The notes beneath the pieces are model-generated. The model had not been told where the DNA came from and did no database searches. It saw only the letters and a program-made list of their open reading frames with translations. From contig CM043959.1 in the NCBI GenBank assembly GCA_014529385.2, positions 85,357,029-85,421,028 on the forward strand: 64,000 bases of DNA, in the 5' to 3' direction. Every line of letters begins with the position of its first letter. Positions within the stretch are counted from its first letter, which is position 1. The DNA comes from Adiantum capillus-veneris. Lineage: Eukaryota; Streptophyta; Polypodiopsida; Polypodiales; Pteridaceae. Both the position numbers and the translations under genes were made by a program. This document shows, piece by piece, positions 22,636 to 37,699 of the stretch.

Positions 22636-22648
22636 AGGAAGGGGGGCA
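22636..22648 (+). promoter_or_regulatory. Polypurine tract of the 13.4-kb element
   Basis: AGGAAGGGGGGCA directly abuts the TG of the 3' LTR at 22649, as expected for plus-strand DNA priming. Confidence 0.85.
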
Positions 22649-23201
22649 TGGTAACCCTCACGGCACACGGACACCCTATGATCTATAAACGTTGTATTAT
22701 TTAGAGTCAGGTACCGGGCTTGTCGGACCAATAGGAACAGGGTAAGGGTGATCGCCGATGACAGGCGCACTCTAACTGGAATATTCAAGGAGTTAGTTGG
22801 CTAAGTATGGGCGCCCAAGTGTGAATGGGGTGAGCTCATATAAAAGCTACTAAACCTAATTTTTACTCATTCTCTCATTGTGCAATAGAAGCCGTTCTTG
22901 CTCCATCTCCACCTTCTCCTTCACCATCTCCTTGTGTGTGTGTGTGTGTACGTGTGAGAGAGAGAGAGAGTGTGAGAGTGTGTGTGTGATCGAGCGTTGC
23001 GGCGGCACGACGGCGGCGAGGCGGTTGAGTGCGGCGTAGCGGCGTCTCCCTCTTCTTCGCGGCGCGGGAATCCTTCATTCGCAACTACGCAGGAAGGTGA
23101 GTGACACACCATTCTTCCTTGTGAGCTTGTCTATTGTATGACTGTGTGCTAGGAGCCTTTGTGACTCGCACACGGCGCGTAGCAAGTCCCAAGCCTTGAC
23201 A
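22649..23201 (+). repeat. 3' LTR of the 13.4-kb element
   Basis: TGGTAACCCT...CCTTGACA, 553 bases, the same length as the 5' LTR. About 19 substitutions by eye and no net length change. Confidence 0.95.
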
Positions 23202-23206
23202 TATCT
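23202..23206 (+). repeat. Target-site duplication, right copy
   Basis: TATCT, identical to 9828-9832. Confidence 0.9.
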
Positions 23207-27283
<4,077 letters not shown>

Positions 27284-27295
27284 GCTTCGATACCA
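27284..27295 (-). promoter_or_regulatory. Possible initiator-Met primer-binding site, minus strand
   Basis: The reverse complement reads TGGTATCGAAGC. The standard plant initiator-Met site is TGGTATCAGAGC, seen exactly at 38196-38207 in element B, so two adjacent bases differ. One base away begins TGTAGAACCC, a possible LTR edge. Confidence 0.4.
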
Positions 27296-27296
27296 A

Positions 27297-27540
27297 TGTA
27301 GAACCCAGGGAGCTGCCGTGTCCAATGCTTGGCCCAACCACCATTTTATAGCCCTTTGGCTTGTAGGATCCCTTCTCCACTCGGTAGCCGGCCCTTGGCC
27401 AGGTCCTTGATCTCCAGGTGGGCCCTTGGCCTGACACTCCTTCAAGCTACACCATGTAGCTATGCACTTCCAAAAATCGGCTCGTCAATGGTGGGCCAGC
27501 CTTCCTGGCAATGGCAAAGCCCCAGAGACATAGAAAACTC
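27297..27540 (-). repeat. Possible short LTR, minus strand
   Basis: It begins TGTAGAACCC next to the putative primer site. The minus strand carries a TATAAA at 27345-27350, upstream of the inferred LTR end. No second copy is visible and the outer boundary is a guess; it ends where the element A gag fragment begins. Confidence 0.3.
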
Positions 27541-27594
27541 TACGAGTTTCCATCATGAATCTATTCCTTGCAAGAGATGCAAAGGACAAAGTGC

Positions 27595-28140
27595 TTACCA
27601 AATGGCGCAGCTTGAAGCTTCTCTCATGAGTCTATCCACAAGTATGTAGACAAGTTTTGGGACGTACATCTCAAGGCTACTATCTTTCAAAAGATAGAAT
27701 TTGCCGAGCAAAAGCAATAGTTTTGTGCGGGATTACCTAAAGAGATGGACGAGTATGTCAACTCTCAATGGCCTGGTTCTATCATTGGCGTAATCCACCA
27801 CACCATGGTTGATTCACACATCAGCTTCCAACAAGGGGCTAGACGAGATGTCAAGCCCATGAAAATGAAGACAAAGGATATGCTAAGGGGAAAATCAATG
27901 CCCAAAATTCTTCCCAAGGCACTTCGAACAACAAAAACAACAACAATCGGTCCAAGGACAACGGTCCAAGGACAAGGGAGTTTACAAAGGAAAAAAAAAA
28001 GTATCTCCTAAAGAGCTTGAAGCTTTTTGCAAGGACCATAAATGTTTTAAGTGTGGGGAGCAAGGACATGGTTATCATTCTTGCCCCAAGAAGAATGTTT
28101 GCAATGAGACTCCTAGAGCTTCCACCATCGAAGCTCCAAA
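27595..28140 (+). pseudogene. Element A: gag C-terminal part with zinc knuckle
   Basis: The fragment begins mid-Gag, with a segment resembling FWDVHLKATIFQKIEF before a stop at 27718, then LPKEMDEYVNSQWPG. A run of ten A at 27991-28000 breaks the frame. Beyond it, in the frame shared with the protease, comes the knuckle CFKCGEQGHGYHSC (CX2CX4HX4C) from 28043. The N-terminal half of Gag, leader and 5' LTR are missing, so the element is 5'-truncated. Confidence 0.8.
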
Positions 28141-28195
28141 AGAGGATACTCATTGCAAAGGTGCACCTCTCTCCTATGCTTGGGGAAAGGTAAGA

Positions 28196-29157
28196 GAGAA
28201 CGATGCCTTGATCTTGTTGGACCCCGGCCCTACTCACAACTTCATATCAACGGAGTTGGCCACCAAGTTGGGCATTCAAGCTTTCGAGATGGGAGATGTT
28301 GTAACAGTCGACACTACTTTCAAGGGACAGCGAGCCTCCGTTACTCCCTTGATTGGGAAGTTGAGGCTCCATCTCCAAAGCTATGTCGACAAAGAAGACT
28401 TTTTCATCTCTCCTCTCCAACATGAGGATGCTATCCTAGGGACACCATGGTTTGATCTCATGGCTGCCAACCGGAAGTTCCCTGAAAGAAGAATCTACTT
28501 CACCTATAGGGGAAAGAACATGTTTATAGATGCTAGTGAGTGTGGTCGTACTATACCACTTGTAGATCCTCCTCCTTTTGATAAATCAATGAAGAGCTCA
28601 GTTTTTGCGTACATGATTTTTGTCTCCAAAAGATCCTTGTTTTGTCAAAATGTAAATGGTAGGAATCAAGAAGAGTTAGACTTGTCTAATTTTCTAAAAG
28701 GATTCCAAGATGTGTTCATCGATGATATCCCTATGGATTCACCTCCAAAACGAGGGGATAATGACCATCGCATTGAGATCCTTCCAGGAAGCTCACCGCC
28801 TAACAAGCCTCCCTATCGAGTTTCTCATGCTCAACAAGAGGAGATCATGAGGCAAATACAGGAATTGGTAGACAAAGGGATGGTTAGGCCTAGCTCCTCT
28901 CCCTTTGGTTCTCCAGTCCTTTTAGTGCAAATGAAAGATGGTACATACTGTATGCGTGTGGACTATCGAGCACTCAAGCATATCACAGTCAAAAACAGAT
29001 TTCCCGTGCCTTGGATAGAAAATCTGTTTGATAAGCTACAAGGCTCTACCTACTTCAGTAGGATCGACCTTAAAAGTGGCTATCATCAAATAAGGATAAT
29101 AGATAAAGATATCCTAAAGACCGCGTTTTGCACCACGTTGGTCTTGATGAATATCTA
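28196..29157 (+). pseudogene. Element A: protease and N-terminal RT
   Basis: The frame open from about 28001 to 29158 continues from the zinc knuckle. The protease reads LILLDPGPTHNFIS, where D-S-G-S/T-H-N-F is usual, so the catalytic Ser is Pro. LGTPWF follows as the ILG-block. Then come a linker (SSVFAYMIFV, DVFIDDIP) and the RT start: PYRVSHAQQEEIMRQIQELV, SSPFGSPVLLVQMKDGT, MRVDYRALKHITVKNRFP and FSRIDLKSGYHQIRI. A frameshift after FCTT ends the frame at 29158. The sequence style is chromovirus. Confidence 0.88.
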
Positions 29158-29419
29158 GTCATGCCTTTTTGTTTGACTAATGCATCGGTCACGTTTAATT
29201 GTCTAATAGAGAAAAAATTTAGACCCTACCGCAAATTCACTGAGTGTTCTTTGATGATATCATCACCTACTCCAAGTCTTTGGAGGAACATAAGAAACAT
29301 CTCCAAGTGATTTTTCAACATTAAGGGAAAACAAGCTTTTCCTCAGTCAAAAGAAAACAAAATTTTTCCTTCAAGAGATTCAATACCTATGCCATATTAT
29401 CTCTCAAGATGGTATCCAT
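29128..29419 (+). pseudogene. Element A: RT palm and thumb, frame-broken
   Basis: EYLVMPFCLTNASVTFN appears in one frame. The catalytic FFDDI segment is in another (about 29247-29265) and still has both Asp residues. At least three frameshifts occur within 300 bases. Confidence 0.75.
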
Positions 29420-30025
29420 ATGGATCCACCAAAGTTAGAGGTAATAAAAGCATGGCCTAATCCAAGGAATCTACATGAGCTAAGAAGCTTTATTGGTATG
29501 GGCGCCTACTATAGACGCTTCATAGCAAAATTCTCTCAAATAGCAGGACCACTACATGACTTAACTAAGAAGAATGTTAAGTATGTATGGACTATTAACG
29601 AGAAAAATTATTTTGATAAGCTCAAAGAGAAGCTTACTTCCCAACCAGTTCTCATGCTTCCGGATATCTCAAAACCATTTGAGCTCCAATGTGATGCTTG
29701 TGGTGATTTCCTTGGAGCAGTTTTGCTTCAAGAAGGGAACTCCATAGCATATGAGAGCCAAAGGCTCAATACGGATGATCGAGACTTGGGCATTTATGAG
29801 AAAGAGCTTTTAGTTGTTCTACATGTCCTAGACACATGGAAGCACTACTTATTGGGGACTCCATTCATTCTACGAACCAACCACCAAAGTCTCAAGTATT
29901 TCATGACACAAATCAAGCTTTTTGATAAACAAATGAGATGGGCAAATTTTCTTTCGCAATTTATTTTCCATATTGCTCACATTGTTTGTAAGCACAATCA
30001 AGTGGCTGATGCACTTTCACTATGA
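29420..30025 (+). pseudogene. Element A: RT connection and RNase H
   Basis: A 201-residue frame: KAWPNPRNLHELRSFIGMGAYYRRFI (RT thumb), then the RNase H domain with LQCDACGDFLGAVLLQEG, YEKELLVVLHVLDTW, RTNHQSLKYF and VADALS. It ends at TGA 30023, where an Arg codon is usual after ADALS. The reading frame continues in the next piece, so this is a simple nonsense change. Confidence 0.88.
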
Positions 30026-30037
30026 CCAAAAGTAAAT

Positions 30038-30850
30038 GTGGTGTCTATAGCTACTCACAGTGATCTATGTTCTATGATAAATGAGTATGCTACTGACCCT
30101 GATTTTAGAGACATAATGTCAACCCTTGCTTTGGGAAAGAAAGAGGGAACATTTACCTTGCAAGACGGTTATCTTCTCCATGGAAATAGGCAATGTGCTA
30201 CCCATTTCCTTTGTAAGAAAGTTATGTATGAATCCCATGCTCCTCCCTATGCCGGGAATATAGGCATTCAACCTATTCTCCGAGGAGTAGAGACGTACTT
30301 CTATTGGCCTACGATGAAAGTGAACATACAAGAGTATGTTTCAAAATGTGTAGTATGCCAAAAGACCAAATATGATAGAGGGAAGCAACTTGGATTACTC
30401 CAGCCATTGCCTATCCCAAATTCACCATGGGAGAGTATATCCATGGATTTCATCTTTGGATTACCCAAGTCTATCCATGGGAATACAAGAATATGAACAA
30501 TAGTCGACAGGTTTAGCAAACAAGCACACTTTATTCCTATCAAAAAGACTATTAAGGCACACCAAAAAAAAACTCTCTTCATATCACAGATTTTTAAGCA
30601 CCATGGATTACCAACATCCATCGTGTCAGATAGAAATCCTAGAATGACCAGTAATTTTTGGAAAGGTCTCTTTTAAAATCTAGGAACAATATTGAATTTC
30701 TCTTCAACCTATCACCCACAAACGGATAGCAAAGTGAGATAGCCAATCTTATGATACTCGATCTACTAAAGACTTATGTTACAGAAGTAGATCAACGCTC
30801 ACAATGGAAAAAGTACTTACTTGTTATAGAGTATGCCTAAAATAATATTG
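30038..30850 (+). pseudogene. Element A: H2C2 finger and integrase core
   Basis: In the same frame as RNase H: YESHAPPYAGN, YFYWPTMK and CVVCQKTK. The second zinc His is Asn. The integrase core starts WESISMDFIFGLPKS. A stop falls at 30494. Beyond it the DNA still encodes VDRFSKQAHFIP, SDRNP and TYHPQTDS, with further stops at about 30675 and 30738. The Asp of the second catalytic position is present in SDRN. Confidence 0.85.
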
Positions 30851-30861
30851 TACATACTTCT

Positions 30862-31467
30862 ATGGGAAATGAACCTTTTGAGATCATTGAGGGAAGACCT
30901 AAAAGTCCCTTGCTAATCAATGTACATGGGAAGATCTTCACTGCCGATGAGTATAGCCATGACCTACAAGAATCTTATCAAAAGATTAAGGAAGCTATAT
31001 CCATCTCTCAACAAAGGCAAAAAGCTACTACTGACAAGCACAGAAGGGCCTTAACATTTAAAGAAAATGATTGGGTCTTACTTAAGTTTCCTAAGGCCGC
31101 TTGTTTGAGGCAAACGATGGGAAAAAATCCTACGGGCCATCAAAAGTATTATGCTAAGCTAGAAAAAATATACTATGGTCCTTTTCAAATCTTGAAGACT
31201 ATCAATGAGATGGCTTGTCAACTCAAATTTCCCAACCATTGGTTCATACACAATGATTTTCATGTGAGCCTACTAATGCCCTACAAAAGAGATCCACCAA
31301 CTGAACCAATTATTGAAGACCCTCCCGAAGTTGCAGACCAAGAAGAGGTGCTACAGATCGAAGCTATTCTCTGGCATGAAGACAAGGTACTACGACATGG
31401 TAAGATTATCCGACGGTATCTAATTAAGTTCAAAAATTATCCTTTTGAAGATGTTAGATGGATGTAA
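30862..31467 (+). pseudogene. Element A: integrase C-terminus and chromodomain
   Basis: A 201-residue frame with MGNEPFEIIEGR, VLLKFPKAAC, KIYYGPFQILKTI (GPY-type block), FHVSLLMPYK and a chromodomain: EAILWHEDKV, IRRYLIKFKNYPFEDVRWM, ending at TAA 31465 just after the conserved Trp. Chromodomains at the integrase end define chromoviruses. The last chromodomain helix is read only past the stop. Confidence 0.88.
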
Positions 31468-31825
31468 CGAATACAGCTTAAGGATAGTATGAACCTTCTC
31501 AATGCTTACAATGCTACATTAGAGTAAGTACATGTACACATTTCTTTTAAATGACCAATGTTTTTGTCTTATAAGACTAGTTCTCTTCTTATTGTGCACA
31601 AATTTAAATAGTATGCATGCTTAGAATCATGTTTGTGATAACCACGTCTTTGGGAGACTGAAATGGACATGCTTGCGGCATCTATGTCTCCCAAGCACCA
31701 AATGGATTATTCATCCATCTTGAAAGAAGTCGTAGGGTAAAAAGGGATTCTCTACCCACTAAGTAAGATTGACTATGACTGAGGCTTTATCTCCTCTACC
31801 TCATAGTCGATGACAGCTATGATTT
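31468..31825 (+). other. Element A 3' noncoding region
   Basis: No gene seen. It lies between the chromodomain and the polypurine tract. Confidence 0.6.
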
Positions 31826-31839
31826 CAAGAGAGAGGTAA
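31826..31839 (+). promoter_or_regulatory. Element A polypurine tract
   Basis: CAAGAGAGAGGTAA-type purine run directly before TG at 31840. Confidence 0.6.
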
Positions 31840-32067
31840 TGTCATAAAATTTAATATCTAACCAACCCAAATGATTTTCTCATATTAAATTGATCATTTA
31901 ATGTGGGAAAATAAATGAGAACAAGGGTTAGGATATACATGTGCTTATAGATCTATCTCAACACGGGGTCAATGGTAAAGGGGCCCAAATGAGAGATGCT
32001 CTATCAAAGAGCAAGGCTAACCAATGGAGCATCAAGAACTTAGGGTTAGCTTCATTAAAGCTATCAA

Positions 32068-32165
32068 AGCTTGAGGTGCTTGCCATTCTTGATGTTAAGA
32101 TTCTTGAGATGCTTGATGATTGAGATGCTTGAGGTGCTTGTCATGCTTGAGATGCTAGGATTGTA
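32068..32165. repeat. CTTGAGATG-type minisatellite in element A LTR
   Basis: The phrase GCTTGAGATGCTTGATG and variants (GCTTGAGGTGCTTG, TTCTTGAGATGC) repeat about seven times with 10-20 base spacing. Confidence 0.7.
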
Positions 32166-33181
32166 CTTGAGATGAGAGCCCACCCAAGCTTAAGGGGCTT
32201 AAGGTTCAAGCTTTTGGTGATAACTAGGCCCAAGGTTAAGGGGCTTGACGTGGCACAAAAGTCAAAGTAGATCCCTACAAGGAGGCGGTGAGCCATGCAA
32301 GAAGGGGAGGTGGTTGCTTGACCACTCTCTCTCCCAAAGGGCACCCCTTACCCAAGAGGCAAGTTGGACACATGTCAAGCCCCTAGCTAGGTTACCCTCA
32401 TGGTGTACCTAAAGCCTATTGGTTGGCCTTCAAAGGGGTCCAGTGATAATTTAGTGGATTTAATTAATTGTTTTAGCATTTATCAAACCCTCTCTCTCAA
32501 AGGGGAAAGGGGTACACTTGTCCCAAGGCTACCCTTGTTTCTTGGTATGAATCTTCATTGTGATTGGCTAGGTCTGGAGGGGTCCAATGAGCTTCAAGCA
32601 TGAGCTACAAGGGGGGTCGACCAAAGCAAGTAGGGGACCTTCTTAGGGGGTATACTCTCCCACACACTTTCACACACAGTATCTTTGTGTATTGTGCAAC
32701 ATTCAAGAGCTCCCTCTCCTTATCCAAGCAAGTAAAGGTTGAGAGCCGACACCCACACACTTGGCTATGGAGTGCAAATCCAACCAAGAGCCATGCTTGA
32801 ATGCTTAATCTTGCCATCTTCTTCATCTTCATTAATATGCTATTATGTATGCTAGCAAGAAGAATGATGATAAGTGAGGAACTAATTCTTTCTCCTATGA
32901 AATGTTTCTTCTTCCTCTTCCCTATCCTCATTGCCTACTAGTTCTCTCCACCTTTGAAGGTGTTTAAGGTCTTGGGACTAAGGCTTGGAATAGTTAATGC
33001 TTTCCACAAAGTTTATGTTATGCTTGTGATGCATGAAGCTTTCCATCTTCATTGAATTACCTAGGTCACAAAGAATACAAATATTGTTTTGTAACAAGTC
33101 TCTCTTGATGGGAGAAATCAAAATACAAATGCCTACCGAAGGAGGGACTGACTCCACATAAATCCGTTCCTCAACTGTTGT

Positions 33182-33186
33182 CATGT
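33182..33186. repeat. Element B target-site duplication, left copy
   Basis: CATGT, repeated exactly at 39347-39351. Confidence 0.88.
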
Positions 33187-34322
33187 TGTCACGGGAACCG
33201 AATAACAGAGATAGACAGCAAAACAGAGGAAGAAATCTTTGTATTGATAGTGTTTGATACAACAAAGAAGCAAAATATATATGGGCGCACTCCGTTGTAC
33301 GGAGCTCGAACCTCCCGACCACCCCCGAGCTTCAATTCGCTTGCATGCAGCGTCTCACTCGCACTCGCACTCGCACTCTCACTCTCACTCTCACTCGCAC
33401 TCGCACTCGCACTCGCACTCGCAGAAGAGAGAATGGTGAATGATCCCCAAACGCACCACCCGTCGTGCTTTTATCCTTCTTTTCCTCGAAAAGCCTGCAC
33501 GATTTTCGTACCAAGTATACCTGCGAGAATAATATAAGAACGTGATCGCTAAGCAATCCGTAAAGGTTAGATTTCTATCATGACACTTTGCACAGATCCT
33601 GTTTCACACATTGATTTCTGCATCGCCTACAAAATAGCCAAAAGAACATACTCGTGCAACCAATTCAACATGATAATCAAAGTAAAAAAACATAATTATA
33701 TACCTTCATAATCTCAATTGTCATACTCTACCATGAAAAAACAATCCACTTTTTGGTTGATAGCAGGGAGAACTGTATGATGTTGTATGTCTGTCTGTCC
33801 CTGTGTACACTACACTGCTGCTGCCTTTTGTTTGTTTTCATCATAACTTTTACAAACAAACTCAGAACAGAGCGATCCAGGTACTCAAAACGACGGGAAT
33901 AGGTCTGTTCTACAAGGTAGCGCGGACAGAATTACGAAAAACATCTTCGTTTGGCTATAAACGCAACTTTTAGTTCGTGACTCATAAAAGCTCTATTTTT
34001 GGATCTCCACTACTTTTTCAACTTATTTTAAGTCTACCCATGCATTTTAAGCTAAAACACATAAATATAAAATATTGATATTAATAAAAATCTCAATTTT
34101 ACTGTTCATAGACAGACTATCTGTTATTCATTAATCTTTATCAAATCCGTTTTTAGTGTATTATTTTAAAAAAAGAATATATGTTCTCTCTTAATATCTC
34201 AACTCATTCGTATAAGCTCTATTTAATAGACTATTCAACAATCTTTCAAATCATGCTAACGAAAGATATGTCCTGCTACATTCTTTTCGACTTTAAGAAC
34301 TTCAAAGACTAGTCCTATTACA
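33187..34322 (-). repeat. Element B 3' LTR
   Basis: On the plus strand it starts TGTCACGGGAACC and ends CCTATTACA. It contains a CACTCG/CACTCT hexamer array at 33357-33422. Confidence 0.95.
33357..33422. repeat. CACTCG/CACTCT hexamer array in LTR
   Basis: About eleven hexamers in the pattern CACTCG, then three CACTCT, then CACTCG again. The 5' LTR copy (38378-38445) has the same pattern with shifted counts. Confidence 0.9.
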
Positions 34323-34336
34323 TTCTCCCCTTATCA
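34323..34336 (-). promoter_or_regulatory. Element B polypurine tract
   Basis: The minus strand reads GATAAGGGGAGAA immediately before the LTR start TGTAATAGG. Confidence 0.85.
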
Positions 34337-34362
34337 AAATTAACTCTGTCCTCAGAGTTGGT

Positions 34363-34748
34363 CTAAAGAGAGGAAAATTCTCTTTGCAAAACACTAAGAT
34401 CAACCCATGATGCATCCTCTATTGGATAGTTCTGCCACTTAACCAAAACTTCTACAATGTCTCTATTTCTCAGATGTTTAAAATGCCTATCTAGTACTAA
34501 GTCTGGTTCTACAGTCAATGGTCCGTCATCTTTCAACTTAGAGTTGTCCTCTAAAACATGATGCACATTAGGAACATACTTTTTCAATAAACTCACATAG
34601 AATACATGATGCACTTTAACATGAGAAGGCAATTCCAATTTGTAAGCTAATGAACCAATGCGCTTCAAAATTTTATATGGACCAACAAATCGTGGAGACA
34701 ATCTTCTATCATTTCCAAGAATCAAATGAGACTTCTCAGGAATAACCG
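34363..34748 (-). pseudogene. Element B: integrase C-terminus and chromodomain
   Basis: A 120-residue frame: LSPRFVGPYKILKRIG (GPY block), VFYVSLLKKY, then a chromodomain with ILDRHF-type start (LDRHFKHLRNRDIVEVLVKW), NYPIEDASWVDL, ending at a normal-looking stop. A missing base in a T run near 34750 separates it from the integrase core. The chromodomain looks complete. Confidence 0.9.
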
Positions 34749-35258
34749 TTAAAAAACCATATCACCAGTTTCATACTCCACAACACGATGTTTTTTGTCA
34801 TAATACAGTTTATGTCTCTTTTGAGATTCTCTAATATTCCCCCTGATTTTGGCCAACTCGTTATCCATTTTCTCAAGCATCTCACGTGACAGTTCTACCT
34901 TATTCCTCGAGCTAAGAAAATTTATAGGTGTGGGACAGTTATAGCCATACATTGCCTCAAACGGAGTCATCCTAATAGATGAATGATATGAACTGTTGTA
35001 TGCAAATTCAAGCAAAGGCAAATATTCATTCCAATTAGATTGGTTTTCATTGACGTACATTCGTAACATATCTTCTAAAACACGATTCACCCTCTCCGTT
35101 TCCGCATCGTTTTGAGGATGGAAAGCATTAGACATGCGTAACTGGGTACCTATAGAGTCAAAAGTCTCTCTCCAGAAATGAGAAGTGAACTTAGAATCTC
35201 TATCAGACACTATGCTCTTGGGCATGCCATGCAAACGAAATATCTCTTTCATAAACAA
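34749..35258 (-). pseudogene. Element B: integrase core, second half
   Basis: A 169-residue frame with GMPKSIVSDRDSKFTSHFW (second catalytic Asp), FHPQNDAETERVNRVLEDML (catalytic Glu), WNEYLPLLEFAYNSS and FEAMYGYNCPTP. It is in frame with the preceding piece, separated by TAA at 35259-35261. Confidence 0.92.
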
Positions 35259-36440
35259 TTATGCAATGGTCAATGCAGTATAAATTATGTTTACAGGAAA
35301 GAAGTGAGCTTGTGTTGTGAGTCTATCTACCACCAGAAAGATCGAATCATACCCTCCACGAGTAGTAGGAAGTCTAATGATAAAGTCCATGGATATACAC
35401 TCCCACTTCTGTAAAGGAATGTCTAAGGGTTGAAGGTCACCAGGCATCCTCTTATGCTCAATCTTAACTTGTTGACATTGAAAGCACTCACACACATAAT
35501 TCTTAACATCCAATTTCATATGCAGCCAAAAGAATAAGGTTTTAATCTTTTCATATGTCTTATTTAATCCAGGATGACCACAAAAAGGTGAATTATGACA
35601 CTCATGCAGAATTTGACTCTTAAAAGAAGAATTTGCAGGAATACACAAGCGGTCATAATAATACAGATTTCCCTTATACAAGTGATATCTGTTCTCATAC
35701 ATCTCACCAATATTCTCACGCAAGAATTTCAAAATAGGCATGTAAAAAGAATCATTTTCAACTTCGGCATGTATCTCATCAACCAAATCGGATTGCACAA
35801 CAGTCAACAAATTACACATGGGCCTACGACTCAATGCATCTGCAACTTTATTTTCTTTCCCACACAAACACTTCAAATCAAAGTCATAATCAGCCAGCAA
35901 TTCAATCCATCTTCTTTGTTTGTTATTTAATAATAGCTGAGTGAAAATATACTTCAAACTTTGATGAACAATACGCAATTCAAATTTGGCACCAAGCAAA
36001 AGATAACGCCAATGTTTCAATGCATGAACAATAGCAAGCAATTCTAGATCATGTGTTGCATAGTTCAATTCATGTCGTCTTAATTTCCTAAACTCATATG
36101 CAACCACTCTCCCTTCTTGTGTCAAAACACAACCTAATTGTTCACCACTAGCATCACAGGACACAACAAATGGTTTGCCCATCTCAGGAACTTTCAAAAC
36201 ATAATTTTCCGCTATTTTAGCCTTCAAGGTCTCAAAAGCAGTCTCACAGCTAGAAGTCCACACAAAACCCTTGTCTTTCTTGGTCAATTCGGTCAAAGGA
36301 CTTGCTATCTTAGAGAAATCTTTAATGTGTGCTCTCTCATATTGTGCTAGACCCATAAAGCTTCTTACATCTCTTACTAACATAGTCTTAACTTTATCAA
36401 GATCAATGTGAATCCCCTCTTTAGAAATCACTCTTCCCAA
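35259..36440 (-). pseudogene. Element B: RT thumb, RNase H, H2C2 finger and start of integrase
   Basis: A 393-residue frame: MGLAQYERAHIKDFSKIA (thumb; a YYR-type motif altered), VVSCDASGEQLGCVLTQEGR, NYATHDLELLAIVHALKHW, IVHQSLKYIF, NKVADALSRRP, then CHNSPFCGHPGLNKT and CFQCQQVK (H2C2 finger), then KWECISMDFIIRLP and FLVVDRLTTQAHFFPV. The RNase H and finger look complete. A stop codon at 36441-36443 precedes the frame where a Tyr codon would be usual. Confidence 0.92.
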
Positions 36441-37180
36441 TTACACAATCTGATCCTTTGCAAAAGAATACTTACTTGCTTTGGCATACAATTTATGTTC
36501 ACGCAAAACCTCAAATATTTTCTTTAAGTGCAATGCATGATCTTCTTCATTCGTAGAATACACAAAAATATTATCCAAGAATACCAGAATGAAGTCATCA
36601 AGATACGGGTGAAAAATATTATTCATTAAGCACATGAAAGTTGTTGGTGCATTAGTCAAACCAAAAGCAAGAACTCTAAATTCATAATGTCCATAACGTG
36701 TACGAAAAGAAATCTTTGGAATGTCCTCGACCTTAATGCAGATTTGATGGTAGCCAGAACGAAGATCAACCTTTGAAAATATTGTGGCACCACTCAAATG
36801 ACTAAGCAGTTCATCTATGTGAAGAAGAGGATATTTGTTCTTAATGGTCTGTTTGTTTAATCCCCTATAGTCGATGTATAACCTATATGTACCATCCTTT
36901 TTATTTTTCAATAACACAAGACTACCCCAAGGAGATACACTAGGCTTAATGAAACCCTTTTTTCAAAAGATCATCAAGTTGTATCTTGAGCTCTTTAAGC
37001 TCATCAATATTGAACCTGTATGGAGCTCTTGAATAAGCTGGATATAGATCTATGGCGTGGTCTACCGCTCTAGGCGGAGGCATACCAGGAATATCGTCCG
37101 GAAACACATCCTTAAATTCATGTAAGAGATCCTCTATAAATTCTGGATTTGTCTCTTTATGTTTATCCCCAGATTCTCTT
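36441..37180 (-). pseudogene. Element B: reverse transcriptase
   Basis: The open part from 36917 has [34 protein letters not shown] and [14 protein letters not shown]. The catalytic box is FLDNIFVYS, where the second Asp is Asn (codon 36570-36572). Upstream to about 37140, another frame carries the RT entry region (FPDDIPGMPP-type linker and LDDLLKK), with a one-base frameshift near 36955. Confidence 0.9.
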
Positions 37181-37259
37181 TAATCTCATTAGCAAACACA
37201 AGTAACGTCTCACACTCTTATTTAAGTCACCTTATCAATTCCATTGCCAAAACTAGATT

Positions 37260-37610
37260 TAGAATCTCTTTCTTTCCACAAAGAGTGTGGCTTATCATCA
37301 TCAAATGATTAAAGATATATTTTTCTTTCTTAACAATCAATCAAAACATGATTTTCAATGATGTAATTGATACCAATGATAACATCATGCATATCAATGT
37401 TTATGTTATAGAAATCATCTTTATGATTTCGACTCTTCAAAGAAAAAAAAACAAATTTTCTACTAACTCTTTCGTGGAACTTTTATTACCACTAGTTAAG
37501 TCCACAAGTCTTTTAACTTCTCGATTTAATTTCAACTTTAATTTCTCAATCAATTTAGACGATAAGAAGCAATGAATACTATCCAAATCAATTAAGAAAT
37601 TCAAATTTTA
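37260..37610 (-). pseudogene. Element B: protease remnant
   Basis: The minus strand encodes FLIDLDSIHCFLS where a DSGST-H-F motif is usual, then KRLVDLTSGNKS and NINIDMHDVIIGINYI (the DVILGMDW-type block). The catalytic Gly is Asp. It merges with broken sequence on both sides. Confidence 0.65.
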
Positions 37611-37699
37611 ATCTCAACTTCTACGCATAAATCCGATTTCACAGAAGCTTTCAAAGGACGTATCAAAGACATAAAATATCACAAAGAAGGGGTAGATGA

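Larger units (their letters stand above)
9833..23201 (+). mobile_element. Terminally complete Tat/Athila-like Ty3/gypsy retrotransposon, 13.4 kb
   Basis: Two 553-base LTRs (TG...CA) flank gag, protease, RT, RNase H, integrase, a long post-integrase extension and a small accessory ORF. A TATCT duplication, primer site and polypurine tract complete it. The LTRs differ at about 19 positions by eye (about 3.4 percent). With the commonly used plant LTR rate of 1.3e-8 per site per year this suggests insertion roughly 1.3 million years ago. Gag and pol carry several stops and frameshifts, and RT and the integrase zinc finger have lost key residues, so this copy is probably inactive. The lineage call rests on the FLDG-SGYNQI-type RT motif, the Asp-tRNA-type primer site and large size. 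Confidence 0.93.
31840..33186 (+). repeat. Element A 3' LTR, interrupted on the right by element B
   Basis: It begins TGTCATAAAATTTAATATC. The part at about 32800-33120 is homologous to the A-prime LTR remnant at 1697-2060 in reverse orientation. Element B enters at 33187, so the LTR end may lie before it or continue after 39351; I could not see a clear continuation. Confidence 0.6.

Noticed and set aside
33254-33439. Ser-His and Arg-Val repeat ORFs in element B LTRs
   Set aside because: They are translations of the CACTCG hexamer array.
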